Below, in pieces: positions 24,419 through 32,933 of a stretch of DNA of 52,601 nt. Both the position numbers and the translations under genes were made by a program. Under the pieces are notes generated by a model that was given only the letters and a program-made list of their open reading frames with translations, made no database searches and had not been told where the DNA came from. Numbering within the stretch: the first letter of the stretch is position 1; each line of letters starts with the position of its first letter. The stretch is from Candidatus Bipolaricaulota bacterium (GTDB lineage Bacteria > Bipolaricaulota > Bipolaricaulia > Bipolaricaulales > Bipolaricaulaceae), in NCBI GenBank assembly GCA_014361015.1, contig JACIWJ010000004.1, positions 1 to 52,601 of the forward strand, in the 5' to 3' direction.

Positions 24419-25870
24419 TTAGAAGCGCAAACCCTGTCGCTTCTTCTCCGCATACAGCTGGGCGTCAGCCTCCTCGAGGAGCTCGCGGATCGTGGAGGGA
24501 CGATCGGGGGTCCACGCGGCCCAGCCCGCATCAAGGGCGAGCGGGATCTCAGGGAGATGTTCACGTCTCCAGAGATCGAGGGCCGTCTGCAGCCTCTGCA
24601 CCACGACGTCCACAGGGCTGGCTGTTTCCGGGAGGACGATCAGAAACTCGTCCCCCCCGTACCGGACCACCCAGTCGCTCTCGCGCAGGGTCTGCCGGAT
24701 GATCTGCGCAATGGAACGTAGGACCTCATCCCCGCGGGCGTGTCCCAGCTGATCGTTCACCCGCTTGAACCCCCGCACGTCGGTCAGCAGGAGGGTGAAC
24801 GACCTCTTGTAGCGCTGGGATCTCTTGAGTTCTGTGTGGATGGTCTCGTCGAAGTAGTGGCGGTTGAGAAGCCCAGTCAGGGGGTCATGCATCGCCTTCT
24901 CGCGCAACAATGCTTCGGTCTGAACTTGCTCGCTGATGTCGAGCAAGTCCACCAAGTGGGCCTGGCGGTCCAGGCACTGCAGGGGATAGGTACGCACAAG
25001 GAGCCACACCGTGCTCGCATCCTTGCGGACGCCGCGGACCCTCACCCCTGCCCGCTGGAGTTCCCCCCTCGGCTTGAGGACCGCTGCCCGCTCGTCGGGA
25101 TGGATGAGTTGCCACCAGGGGCACAGAGCGAGGAGCTCCTCCCGCGAGTAGCCAAACAGGTCCACGACCCGCCCGTTTACGTAGGAGAGGCGATCCCCTT
25201 CCGTCACCAAGAACCCCGCCATGCAGTGTTCGGCCAGGACGCGGAACAGGGATTGGTCCGGGTCGAAGCGACGCGACTTGCCGGCGCCGCGGAGGGAGGC
25301 GACGGCCAACCGTGCCAGCTCCGCGAGGGCATGGAGCGTGGCGGGGGCGGGACGGGATCCGTCGCGGGGGTCATCCACCGAGATCGCACCGAGGATCTGC
25401 CCCTCGAATTCGAGCGGGGTGAGCAGGAGATCATCCTGATGCCAGCCCCCCGGTACGATGAACCGACGGCGACTCCTTACAAGGGGGGACACCTCCTCCA
25501 CCGCCGCTGCCGCGGGAATGTAGTAGGAGGAACCGATCCGGTAGGGTGGGGGGAAGCGAGAGGCAGTGACGGTTCCGCCCTGCTCGACGAACCGGCGCAG
25601 CACCGCCTCCTCTTCGGGGACGAGCCCGCGCGCCGCGTACGCCACCACGCGCGAGGGCCCGCCCGTCGGGGTCAGCAGGGGGTCGTAAACGCTGACCACG
25701 ACCCTTCGGAATGGCGTCTGCCGCAACGCGAGGTCAGCGATGGACTCCAGAATGGCCCCCAGCGTCCCTTCCACTCCCTCCCCCCCGAAACGCTCTCGAC
25801 AACGCGCCGCGTCCAGCTGCACCTGCGTGGATCCCCCTCCGTCCTCTGAACCCGGTGGCACCCCGCCCAC
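24419..25870 (-). CDS. Diguanylate cyclase with GAF and PAS sensor domains
   Basis: 483 residues from GTG at 25870. The GAF-like domain (about 25-190) is followed by a PAS domain (about 205-315; VTEGDRLSYVNGRVVDLFGY and PWWQLIHPDERAAVL) and a GGDEF domain (about 325-483). The active loop is RYGGDEFLIVLPETA, intact for c-di-GMP synthesis. An inhibitory I-site, RESD, lies exactly five residues before GGDEF, so product inhibition is expected. DPLTGLLNRHYFDETI opens the domain. No transmembrane helix: a soluble sensor. The start is placed at GTG because a promoter ends 10 nt upstream; there is no ribosome binding site. Confidence 0.93.
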   Translation of the reverse strand: MGGVPPGSEDGGGSTQVQLDAARCRERFGGEGVEGTLGAILESIADLALRQTPFRRVVVSVYDPLLTPTGGPSRVVAYAARGLVPEEEAVLRRFVEQGGTVTASRFPPPYRIGSSYYIPAAAAVEEVSPLVRSRRRFIVPGGWHQDDLLLTPLEFEGQILGAISVDDPRDGSRPAPATLHALAELARLAVASLRGAGKSRRFDPDQSLFRVLAEHCMAGFLVTEGDRLSYVNGRVVDLFGYSREELLALCPWWQLIHPDERAAVLKPRGELQRAGVRVRGVRKDASTVWLLVRTYPLQCLDRQAHLVDLLDISEQVQTEALLREKAMHDPLTGLLNRHYFDETIHTELKRSQRYKRSFTLLLTDVRGFKRVNDQLGHARGDEVLRSIAQIIRQTLRESDWVVRYGGDEFLIVLPETASPVDVVVQRLQTALDLWRREHLPEIPLALDAGWAAWTPDRPSTIRELLEEADAQLYAEKKRQGLRF

Positions 25871-25880
25871 AGCAAAACGC

Positions 25881-25910
25881 AGTTTAACGCAAGATATAAG
25901 AACGCGTCAA
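25881..25910 (-). promoter_or_regulatory. Promoter of the diguanylate cyclase gene
   Basis: On the minus strand: TTGACG (25905-25910), 18 nt spacer, TAAACT (25881-25886), with only 10 nt to the GTG start. The expected transcript has almost no leader. Confidence 0.6.
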
Positions 25911-26008
25911 CACACAATGGGGTCAGGCGACAACGCCACTTCCGCTCCGGGGAGCGACCCTCGGCTGGCCGGTGGGACAAATGTCCGATCGATGGTTGAA
26001 CCGATTCC

Positions 26009-26037
26009 TTGGGGAAGGGGTCGCTCCCGCCTAAGGT
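26009..26037 (+). promoter_or_regulatory. Promoter of the membrane protein at 26070
   Basis: TTGGGG (26009-26014), 17 nt spacer, TAAGGT (26032-26037), 32 nt before the GTG start. Confidence 0.45.
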
Positions 26038-26069
26038 TCGGCCAAGCCCAACTGTGAGGGGGTGCCGCG

Positions 26070-26603
26070 GTGGAACTGCACGAATGGTTGTCGGTGTATC
26101 ACGCAGTGAGCGTGACGGCAGCCAACAAGGAGCGCACGTACTGGAATGTGGGGGGGACATGCCTGGTCGCCAGCGTGCTCCTCCTCATCCTGGGTGTCGT
26201 GCTCGGCATCGCCGTGCTTGAGGACGCCTACAACGGGTACGTCGCGACCCCCGGGCTGCGCTGCCTGACCACGGCGCTGGCAGCATTTGGGGCTCTGATC
26301 AGCACCTACTGGCTCGCGATCCGACACCGGATGTCCCGTGAGGTCGCCCACTGGCAGGGGCTCCTCAGGCAGATCGAAGGGGAGTTCGCCGGAGCGGAGT
26401 TCCATCGTAGCGGCCTCCGCCTCCTCATGGGCCAGCCGGTTCGCAGCCCCACGATCACGCCTCATTTCGACGAGTGGTACCCAGGGGTCACGCGCCTGGG
26501 CTGGCTGGCGCGACACCTGGCGTGCCTCACCACCCTCCTCCTCCCGACGGCGTTCCTCGTCGCGTGGGTCGCGCTGGCGATCCTCCCCTGGGCCGTCCCC
26601 TAG
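26070..26603 (+). CDS. Membrane protein of unknown function
   Basis: 177 residues. Two hydrophobic helices lie close together (about 30-50 and 62-82), a soluble stretch of about 55 residues follows, and a C-terminal helix (about 150-175; CLTTLLLPTAFLVAWVALAI). This layout, with an N-terminal LSVYHAVSVTAANKERTYWN, recalls RipA/SLATT-like small integral proteins, but I do not recognise it firmly. GTG at 26070 is preceded by GAGGGGGTG. Convergent with the ATL gene. Confidence 0.7.
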   Translation: MELHEWLSVYHAVSVTAANKERTYWNVGGTCLVASVLLLILGVVLGIAVLEDAYNGYVATPGLRCLTTALAAFGALISTYWLAIRHRMSREVAHWQGLLRQIEGEFAGAEFHRSGLRLLMGQPVRSPTITPHFDEWYPGVTRLGWLARHLACLTTLLLPTAFLVAWVALAILPWAVP

Positions 26604-26615
26604 TTCGGGTCGAGG

Positions 26616-26912
26616 TTACGGGCCGTTCCAGCTGAAGTGGGCGAGGTCGGTCCGCCCATCGGGGCCGAACACCACGCCCTCCGCTTCGAGAAGGCGCTGT
26701 TGCTCTTCCCCTAGGCTGCACTTCCCTTGGGCGTTGATCACCCGCTGCCACGGGACGGGCGGCTCCACCCGCTCCGTCCGCAGCGCGGCCAGCGCGTAGC
26801 CCACCGTGCGCGCCCCACAGCCAGCCCACGCCCCGATGTCCCCGTACGTGGCCACCTTCCCGGGCGGGATGCGGCGGATGAGGTCGTAGATCTTCTTGTA
26901 GAGGAGGCTCAT
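26616..26912 (-). CDS. Alkyltransferase-like (ATL) DNA repair protein
   Basis: 98 residues, matching the DNA-binding domain of O6-methylguanine methyltransferase. The start IYDLIRRIPPGKVATYGDIG and the arginine finger region GCGARTVGYALAALR are typical. The active-site PCHR motif reads PWQRVINAQGKCS: Trp replaces the catalytic Cys, the hallmark of ATL proteins, which flag O6-alkylguanine for excision repair instead of reversing it. ATG at 26912 has GAGGAG-like purines nearby downstream of mobB, 22 nt away, so an operon with mobB is likely. uvrC, a partner in this type of repair, is at 41819. Confidence 0.88.
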   Translation of the reverse strand: MSLLYKKIYDLIRRIPPGKVATYGDIGAWAGCGARTVGYALAALRTERVEPPVPWQRVINAQGKCSLGEEQQRLLEAEGVVFGPDGRTDLAHFSWNGP

Positions 26913-26934
26913 TCTTCCCGTCCTATCCAGCCCG

Positions 26935-27414
26935 TCATGGGGCGAAGAGCTCCGCCTCGAGGAAGTCCGCGACCGCCTCCGGGTCGAGAGGCAGGACCTC
27001 CACGTCGTCGGGAACGCGCACCGGGCGGTCCGTGACCACGGCCAGGACGGGGATTCGACCCGCCAAGGGCTCACCCGCGCGGAAGACCTCGATCTTCGGG
27101 TAGTCCGAGCCCTTGAACCCCTCGAGGAGGACGAGGTCGAGGTCGGTCATGAACCGCGTGATGTACTCGTCCACGGGGACCCTGTCATGATCCCAGAACA
27201 GGGCGCCGTGGAGGTCGGAGTAGAGGAGGACGCGCTCCGCTCCCGCCTCGCGGTGGAGCTGGGTGTCCTTCCCCGGGGTGTCCGGCTCCACCTCGGGCCC
27301 AACGTGTTTAGCCGTGCCCACGCGGTACCCCCGCGCGACGAGGGCCGGGATGAGCTTCCGGAGAAACGTCGTCTTCCCCGACCCCTTGTGCCCGATGACC
27401 GCGATGATCTTCAT
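26935..27414 (-). CDS. mobB: Molybdopterin-guanine dinucleotide biosynthesis adaptor MobB
   Basis: 159 residues. GTP-binding P-loop GHKGSGKTTFLRKLIPAL (about 8-25), followed by GYRVGTAKHVGPEVEPDTPG and LDLVLLEGFKGSDYPKIEVF, all standard for MobB. It helps attach GMP to molybdopterin for molybdenum or tungsten enzymes. No such enzyme is in this window. ATG at 27414 has a weak GGTGAG site. The ATL gene follows 22 nt downstream. Confidence 0.9.
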   Translation of the reverse strand: MKIIAVIGHKGSGKTTFLRKLIPALVARGYRVGTAKHVGPEVEPDTPGKDTQLHREAGAERVLLYSDLHGALFWDHDRVPVDEYITRFMTDLDLVLLEGFKGSDYPKIEVFRAGEPLAGRIPVLAVVTDRPVRVPDDVEVLPLDPEAVADFLEAELFAP

Positions 27415-27494
27415 CTCACCACGCTTCGGCCGCTGTTGCTCTGCACCCCAGTCTCTCCGACCCTCCGTACCAAGTCATCGGTTCATGGCTCTGG

Positions 27495-28418
27495 TCAGCA
27501 GTCCCTGGGCGAGACCTGCCTAAGAACTACCTGAATCTGGCCGGGGTCGTCCCCCAACACCGAGAGAACATGGCGTGCTGCTTTGACCAGGTAGTGAGCA
27601 CTTGCATGGGTCTCAACCCAGTAGGGTCCAACAGGCTTGGGCGCCCGCATTCTTGAACCATCCTTGTCAACGTAGAGACGGCCGGTCCTTGGCCAAGTTA
27701 TGGGAACATGCCTCCCGAGCCTCTCCTGCCGCCAGGCAACTACCGCAATCAGAAGATCCTTCCAGTGCTTGAGCTGCTGCTCCCGACCGTCGGGGAAGAC
27801 GATCCGTTGCGGGGCAGGCGTGTTCCTTGGGATGTCTCGTTTCTTCATCCGATCCTCTAGTTCTGGCAATGGTATTAGTCTGTCGGCTGGAACTGAATCT
27901 CTGGACTGTTCAACGGATCTACCAGTGCCGATGACGGACGTAGGTGCGGGTTCCACTACAGGCATGGCAGGGCGCCAAAGCGCTAGAAGCTCTCGTGCTG
28001 CTTCTCCCACCCCCAACTGATCGAGTTGGACTCGCAGGATCTCTTTTCCCCCCATCTCGCGAAGATCGTGAACTTCCCAGGCATTGCCGTCCGTAACAAC
28101 GTAGTACGAGACCTTGTTCTTCCAGCAATACTGAAAACCCTTGTCCTTTGCGGCATCAAGGTTTTTCGCAAGCGCCTTTGCCTCAACCATTAGGTGAGGC
28201 TTACCGTCCCACAGAAGCGCGTAATCTGGGTTTCCGCTGTCGGTTGAAAACTCAGGCCGGACTTTCTGAGGATCTTCAGTATCCCAGCCGAGAGCCCTGA
28301 GGATCGGATCGATGAGAGCATAACGCGTCAACGCCTCGCTTCTTTGTAGCTCATCACGAAAGCGTTCGGCTCGGTCCTTGACCCTCTCAACGACCTCCAG
28401 AAGCTCCTTGAGCACCAT
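27495..28418 (-). CDS. Solitary HsdR N-terminal-type nuclease-domain protein
   Basis: 307 residues. The N-terminal domain resembles the type I restriction HsdR N-terminal PD-(D/E)XK fold: ALIDPILRALGWDTEDPQKV, then GNPDYALLWDGKPHLMVEAK with the Asp and the Glu-Ala-Lys of the active site (about 63-83). A helical insertion (LAKNLDAAKDKGFQYCWKNK) is typical. The C-terminal half (KHWKDLLIAVVAWRQERLG, GPYWVETHASAHYLVKAARH) is unrecognised. No helicase or modification gene is adjacent, so it is not a complete restriction system. Visibly AT-richer than its neighbours, suggesting transfer. ATG at 28418 is 6 nt after a TATAGT box. Confidence 0.75.
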   Translation of the reverse strand: MVLKELLEVVERVKDRAERFRDELQRSEALTRYALIDPILRALGWDTEDPQKVRPEFSTDSGNPDYALLWDGKPHLMVEAKALAKNLDAAKDKGFQYCWKNKVSYYVVTDGNAWEVHDLREMGGKEILRVQLDQLGVGEAARELLALWRPAMPVVEPAPTSVIGTGRSVEQSRDSVPADRLIPLPELEDRMKKRDIPRNTPAPQRIVFPDGREQQLKHWKDLLIAVVAWRQERLGRHVPITWPRTGRLYVDKDGSRMRAPKPVGPYWVETHASAHYLVKAARHVLSVLGDDPGQIQVVLRQVSPRDC

Positions 28419-28424
28419 CGCCCG

Positions 28425-28455
28425 ACTATAGCATGTCACTGGTCTTCGTGGCCAA
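28425..28455 (-). promoter_or_regulatory. Promoter of the HsdR-N-type gene (leaderless)
   Basis: On the minus strand: TTGGCC (28450-28455), 19 nt spacer, TATAGT (28425-28430), then 6 nt to the ATG. It lies inside the 3' end of mutY. Confidence 0.5.
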
Positions 28456-29434
28456 TGGAGCTCCCAGCCAAGGCGAGGATCTTCCGGTCGAGCACCGACA
28501 GCGGCCGCGAACCTGGGTCCTCCACGGGCCCAGGCCATGACGCCACGTAGACCTCGATTGTCAGCCGCTTGTGGGTGAACACGTGTTCGACCGTGCCCAA
28601 CGGCCGGGCGCTTGCCAACCCGTACCGGGAGAGCAGGACCTCCAGCGCGCCCTCGCCCTCCGCGAGCGGGAACCCCCACAGCCCGCCCAGGGACTGGCCA
28701 TCGCGCTTCTCCAAGACGAGCCCCTCTTCCCCGCGCAGGACAAGGGCCACAGCCTCCACCCTCCGCTGGGCCCGCTGGCGGGGGGCGGGGTATCGCTCCG
28801 CCTCCCTCCAGCCTCGGCAGAACCCCGCCACCGGGCAGGTCGCACAGGAGGGATGCTTCGGCGTGCAGACGAGGGACCCGAGCTCCATCACCGCCTGGTT
28901 CCACGTCCCCGGGTCCTCACGATCGAGAAGCCCCTCCGCCACCTTCTGCAGCCACCGGCCGCCCGGCTCCTCGACCGCGAACAGGCGGGCGAGGACCCGC
29001 CGCACGTTCCCGTCCACCGCCGCCACGGGTTCCCCGTACGCGATCGAGGCCACCGCCGCCGCGGTGTAGGGCCCGATCCCCGGGAGCTCCTCCAACTCCG
29101 CCGCCGTCGTGGGAAGACCCGTCTCGGCCACGGCCTGGGCCAGCCGATGGAGGTCCCGTGCCCGCCGGTAGTACCCCGCCCCTGCCCACACGTGCAGCAC
29201 GTCCTCCTCCGAAGCCCGTGCGAGGGTGGCGAGATCGGGAAACGCTGCCATGAACCGGGCGTAGTACCCTCGAGCCTGCTCCACCCGTGTCTGCTGGAGA
29301 AAAACCTCCGCGACGAGGATCGCGTAGGGATCACGAACGCGGCGCCAGACGAGGTCACGGCGGTGTTGGCGGAACCAGGTCGCCAGGTCGCGGCGGAAGG
29401 CGCTTAGCGCTTCGAGGTCGTCAAGATCGGGCAT
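28436..29434 (-). CDS. mutY: A/G-specific adenine DNA glycosylase
   Basis: 332 residues. MutY removes adenine mispaired with 8-oxoguanine. The helix-hairpin-helix ELPGIGPYTAAAVASIAYGE with the catalytic Asp in AVDGNVRRVL (about 135-145), the LQQTRVEQARGYYARF motif with the general-acid Glu, and the iron-sulfur ligands CTPKHPSCATCPVAGFC (C-X6-C-X2-C-X5-C) are all intact. The C-terminal NUDIX-like 8-oxoG recognition domain is present (GLWGFPLAEGE, FTHKRLTIEVYVA). Start ATG at 29434 follows mscS by 19 nt. Confidence 0.93.
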   Translation of the reverse strand: MPDLDDLEALSAFRRDLATWFRQHRRDLVWRRVRDPYAILVAEVFLQQTRVEQARGYYARFMAAFPDLATLARASEEDVLHVWAGAGYYRRARDLHRLAQAVAETGLPTTAAELEELPGIGPYTAAAVASIAYGEPVAAVDGNVRRVLARLFAVEEPGGRWLQKVAEGLLDREDPGTWNQAVMELGSLVCTPKHPSCATCPVAGFCRGWREAERYPAPRQRAQRRVEAVALVLRGEEGLVLEKRDGQSLGGLWGFPLAEGEGALEVLLSRYGLASARPLGTVEHVFTHKRLTIEVYVASWPGPVEDPGSRPLSVLDRKILALAGSSIGHEDQ

Positions 29435-29453
29435 CGCGGTGAGGGGAGACGAC

Positions 29454-30362
29454 CTACTGCGGGGGGCGGAGGTCCGGCTTGCCTTCAGCCGGATGCGCGT
29501 AGAAGCGCCACGTCGGGTAGGCGAAGTCGATCCTCGGCTCCTGGGCGAACGCGCGCAAGATCGCCTCGGAAATGGCGTGTTCCGTGTCCCGCCGCCGCCG
29601 CGGCCGGCACAGGTAGCGGAGGGTGAGGGTGACCCCGTTCTCCACGATCCGCGTGTAGACGGTGGGGGTGAGGGTGGCGTACTGGATGAGGAACTTCCGG
29701 CTCGCATCGCGGATGGGCAGCACCGCCTCCTCGGCCACCGCCCCCACCTCATGGTTCAAGATGCCGAGAAGAATCTGCCGTGCTCGTTCCCAATCGCTCT
29801 CGAAGGTCACCGTGACCGGGATCTCGTTCCATACGTAGTTGAATCCCTGGGTGTAGTTGGTGATGGGCTCGACGAACACCCGCCCGTTCGGGACGTGGAC
29901 CAGGCGGCCGGAGCTCTGTTCCCCAGCCTCGCGGCCTCCGACCTCGAGCAGGGTGAACATGAACGGCCGGGTGTCCACCACATCGCCCGCCACCCCAGCA
30001 ATGGCAATCCGGTCCCCCACCACGAAGGGCCGCCGCCATGAGATGTAGAACCATCCGAAGAAGTTGACCACCGGATCGCGTAGCGCCACCGCCAAGCCCG
30101 CCGAGACAAGCCCGAAGTAGGTGACGAGCGCCTGTACGCCCTCCAGCCACAGCCGGCCAATGAGAACGAGCCCGATCACCGCCACCGTGTACGCCGACGC
30201 CTTGCTCCATCGGTAGCGGAGGCGTGGGTCCGAGGTGCGCTTGGCAACCGCAGCAGTCCACAACCTGCGGGCGATCCACAGGGCGAGGACGATCCCCACT
30301 GTGGCGAGCAGCCGGGTGATCACATCCGTGGGCAGGCCCAGGTGGTCGCTCAGCCAGCTCAT
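29454..30362 (-). CDS. MscS-type mechanosensitive ion channel
   Basis: About 302 residues with three to four N-terminal hydrophobic helices. The pore helix TM3 and following linker read FGLVSAGLAVALRDPVVNFF, the conserved Ala/Gly-rich pattern, followed by the beta domain (GDRIAIAGVAGDVVDTRPFM, then LVHVPNGRVFVEPITNYTQG). It relieves osmotic pressure. ATG at 30362 is preferred for its GGGTGG upstream; a longer start at 30395 is possible. The gene runs directly into mutY. Confidence 0.88.
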   Translation of the reverse strand: MSWLSDHLGLPTDVITRLLATVGIVLALWIARRLWTAAVAKRTSDPRLRYRWSKASAYTVAVIGLVLIGRLWLEGVQALVTYFGLVSAGLAVALRDPVVNFFGWFYISWRRPFVVGDRIAIAGVAGDVVDTRPFMFTLLEVGGREAGEQSSGRLVHVPNGRVFVEPITNYTQGFNYVWNEIPVTVTFESDWERARQILLGILNHEVGAVAEEAVLPIRDASRKFLIQYATLTPTVYTRIVENGVTLTLRYLCRPRRRRDTEHAISEAILRAFAQEPRIDFAYPTWRFYAHPAEGKPDLRPPQ

Positions 30363-30502
30363 CACGCCACCCAGCGCCGGCTCCTCACGCCGCATCCCGG
30401 GAAGTTCATGGGCAGAGGGAGGATACGCGCTCGGCCTGCCAGATCCAACCAGACCTAGCTGTGACTGCGCCAGCTCGCTACCATGAGCCCCAAGGAGGAG
30501 CG

Positions 30503-31360
<858 letters not shown>

Positions 31361-31640
31361 ACCACCAGGGTCAGGGCTTCGTTCGTGGTCTTCTCTCCCA
31401 GCCGGTTCCTCCCCAAGCACACCGAGCCAGGATCGGCTGGAGGCCACGACTGCCCGGCAGATAACAGGTGAGACTCCTCCTCCTGCGTTGTTGTTCCAGT
31501 CGATTCGGCGGACGCTGACCAATCCTCAAGCCAGCGAAGGCCGGTGTGCGGTGACACCTCGCTCGGGGGGAGCGGTACTTCCAGCCCGCCGCTGAGAGGA
31601 ACTGAAGACGGGGCGGGCGCGGCTGCTTGACGAAAGATCT
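31361..31640. other. Intergenic region without a supportable gene
   Basis: About 280 bases between panB and the VapC relic. A weak 7-bp inverted repeat CCAGCCG/CGGCTGG surrounds 31400-31450. A minus-strand reading ends LGEKTTNEALTLVV, vaguely antitoxin-like, but is too short and unsupported to call. Confidence 0.5.
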
Positions 31641-31644
31641 CTCC

Positions 31645-31915
31645 TCACCTGCGGGTGGTGAACACCGAGCTCCTTGTTGGCGCCAGGAACGCTTGTGTGC
31701 TCGATCGTCTCCTGGAGAGCCTTCAGGCGTTGGACGAAGTGCCCCTCACGCCGAAGGTCGGGGAGGGCGCAGCGCGGTTGGGGCACAAGCTGCGGCTGAA
31801 GGGCTTTTCGGTCCCCCTACCGGACCTTCTGATCGCCCAGGCCGCCGCTTGCCGCTCCTGTCGAGTCGTCGCATGCCGATGCGTTCTCCAACTGGGTTGG
31901 GGAGGTATCCCGGCT
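31645..31915 (+). pseudogene. VapC-type PIN-domain toxin relic
   Basis: A frame reading VVNTELLVGARNACVLDRLL, then EVPLTPKVGEGAARLGHKL and GFSVPLPDLLIAQAA matches the middle and C-terminal half of VapC toxins. The first about 40 residues with the catalytic DTS/DSS motif are missing. After LLIAQAA the frame breaks: the expected GLPLL stretch appears in the next frame (RRLPLLSS, then SHADAFSNWV in the third). No antitoxin is next to it. Non-functional. Confidence 0.6.
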
Positions 31916-32074
31916 GAAGGCACGGTCGTTTCTGGAGCAGCCCGAACCCTGATCTCGGTGACGTCCTGCTGCGCTGGAGGCTGGGCTGGTGTCGGGAGTC
32001 CCTCGCCCGTCCAACCTCGACGTGGTCTAGAACGGGCCCCTGACCCAGCCGACGGCCGGCGAGGTCGGGGGGAG

Positions 32075-32102
32075 TTGCCAGCCCCGGACGGAGGCCCATA
32101 AT
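32075..32102 (+). promoter_or_regulatory. Promoter of the flavodoxin-like gene
   Basis: TTGCCA (32075-32080), 16 nt spacer, CATAAT (32097-32102), upstream of the AAGGAGGGG ribosome binding site. Confidence 0.55.
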
Positions 32103-32130
32103 CGAACGGGGTCCACAAAGGAGGGGCAAC

Positions 32131-32604
32131 GTGAACATTGGGATCGTCGTTCATTCGCAGACCGGAAACACCCTCTCCGTGGCGGAACGGCTCCGGGAGA
32201 AGCTGGCCGCGGCGGGACATGCCGTGGCCCTAGAACGCCTGGAGGCCGAAGGCGAGGTCCGCCCGGGGGTGAGGGACGTGAGACTCAAGTCGGTACCCGA
32301 CGTCGAGGCCTACGACGCGGTCGTGTTGGGGTCGCCTGTGCATGCGTTCGCCCTCTCGGTCGCGATGCAGGCCTATCTCCGCCAGGTGCCATCGCTTGCC
32401 GGCAAACGCGTGGCCTGCTTCGTGACCCAGTTCTTCCCGTTCGCCTGGATGGGCGGGCACCACGCGCTTCGTCAGATGGCGAGGGCATGCCAGGCCAAGG
32501 GGGCCACGGTCTGTGGAACCGGGGTCGTCAACTGGTCCCGCCGGAATCGGGACCAGCGGATCGCCGCGGTGGTGGACAGGGTGAGCCGCTGCCTCTCCTC
32601 CTAG
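32131..32604 (+). CDS. Flavodoxin-family protein
   Basis: 157 residues from GTG at 32131 with a strong AAGGAGGGG site. The FMN phosphate loop HSQTGNTLSVAERLREKLAA (about 9-28) is typical, and AYDAVVLGSPVHAFALSVAM gives the second flavin-contact region (about 61-80). Short-chain flavodoxin length. It probably carries electrons or acts as a NAD(P)H:quinone-type reductase; donor and acceptor are unknown. Confidence 0.85.
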   Translation: MNIGIVVHSQTGNTLSVAERLREKLAAAGHAVALERLEAEGEVRPGVRDVRLKSVPDVEAYDAVVLGSPVHAFALSVAMQAYLRQVPSLAGKRVACFVTQFFPFAWMGGHHALRQMARACQAKGATVCGTGVVNWSRRNRDQRIAAVVDRVSRCLSS

Positions 32605-32622
32605 ACGCCCTCCGCAAGCCGC

Positions 32623-32638
32623 TGCCCTGCGCAGGGCA
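32623..32638. repeat. Perfect 16-bp palindrome
   Basis: TGCCCTGCGCAGGGCA between the flavodoxin gene and the AbrB-like gene, 5 bp before a TTGACC. It has no T-run, so an operator is as likely as a terminator. Confidence 0.4.
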
Positions 32639-32683
32639 CCCCTTGACCGGGGAGGTCCCTTGCTGTCGTGTCCACTCTGGTAG

Positions 32684-32706
32684 ATCAGCAAATTCTGATT
32701 GATCAG
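32684..32706 (+). promoter_or_regulatory. Operator-like triple half-site before the AbrB-like/arsM pair
   Basis: Three alternating half-sites: ATCAG (32684-32688), CTGAT (32695-32699) and ATCAG (32702-32706). They overlap a possible -10 (TAGATC, 32681-32686) and reach the ribosome binding site of the gene at 32715. A bound repressor would block both transcription and access to the start. Confidence 0.5.
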
Positions 32707-32714
32707 GGAGAGCG

Positions 32715-32918
32715 ATGCCGAGAGCCAAGCGCCAGGGACCCTGTAGGTGCTGCAAAGTGGAGGCGCTGATCCCCGTGGACGAACGGGGGCAGATGGTCCT
32801 CCCCAAGCAGGTCCGGGAGAGGTTGGGGCTCCGGGGAGGGGACAGACTGGCCCTCGCCGCCGTGCGGACGGCGCTGGGGCCGGTGGCGGAAGGACTTCTC
32901 GGGGACACCCCCGCGTAG
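32715..32918 (+). CDS. AbrB/SpoVT-type small regulator (HgcC-like)
   Basis: 67 residues. After a short Cys-containing N-terminus (GPCRCCKVEA) comes a swapped-hairpin AbrB DNA-binding domain: PVDERGQMVLPKQVRERLGL, then GGDRLALAAV. The Cys-rich start followed by this domain resembles the HgcAB-associated AbrB proteins (HgcC), but hgcA/B are absent here. It lies 15 nt before arsM and probably shares its mRNA. It may regulate the pair, perhaps sensing metal or metalloid through its cysteines. Confidence 0.75.
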   Translation: MPRAKRQGPCRCCKVEALIPVDERGQMVLPKQVRERLGLRGGDRLALAAVRTALGPVAEGLLGDTPA

Positions 32919-32933
32919 AAGGACGGAGGAACC

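Noticed and set aside
32623-32638. TGCCCTGCGCAGGGCA as an intrinsic terminator
   Set aside because: There is no loop of usable size and no following T-run.
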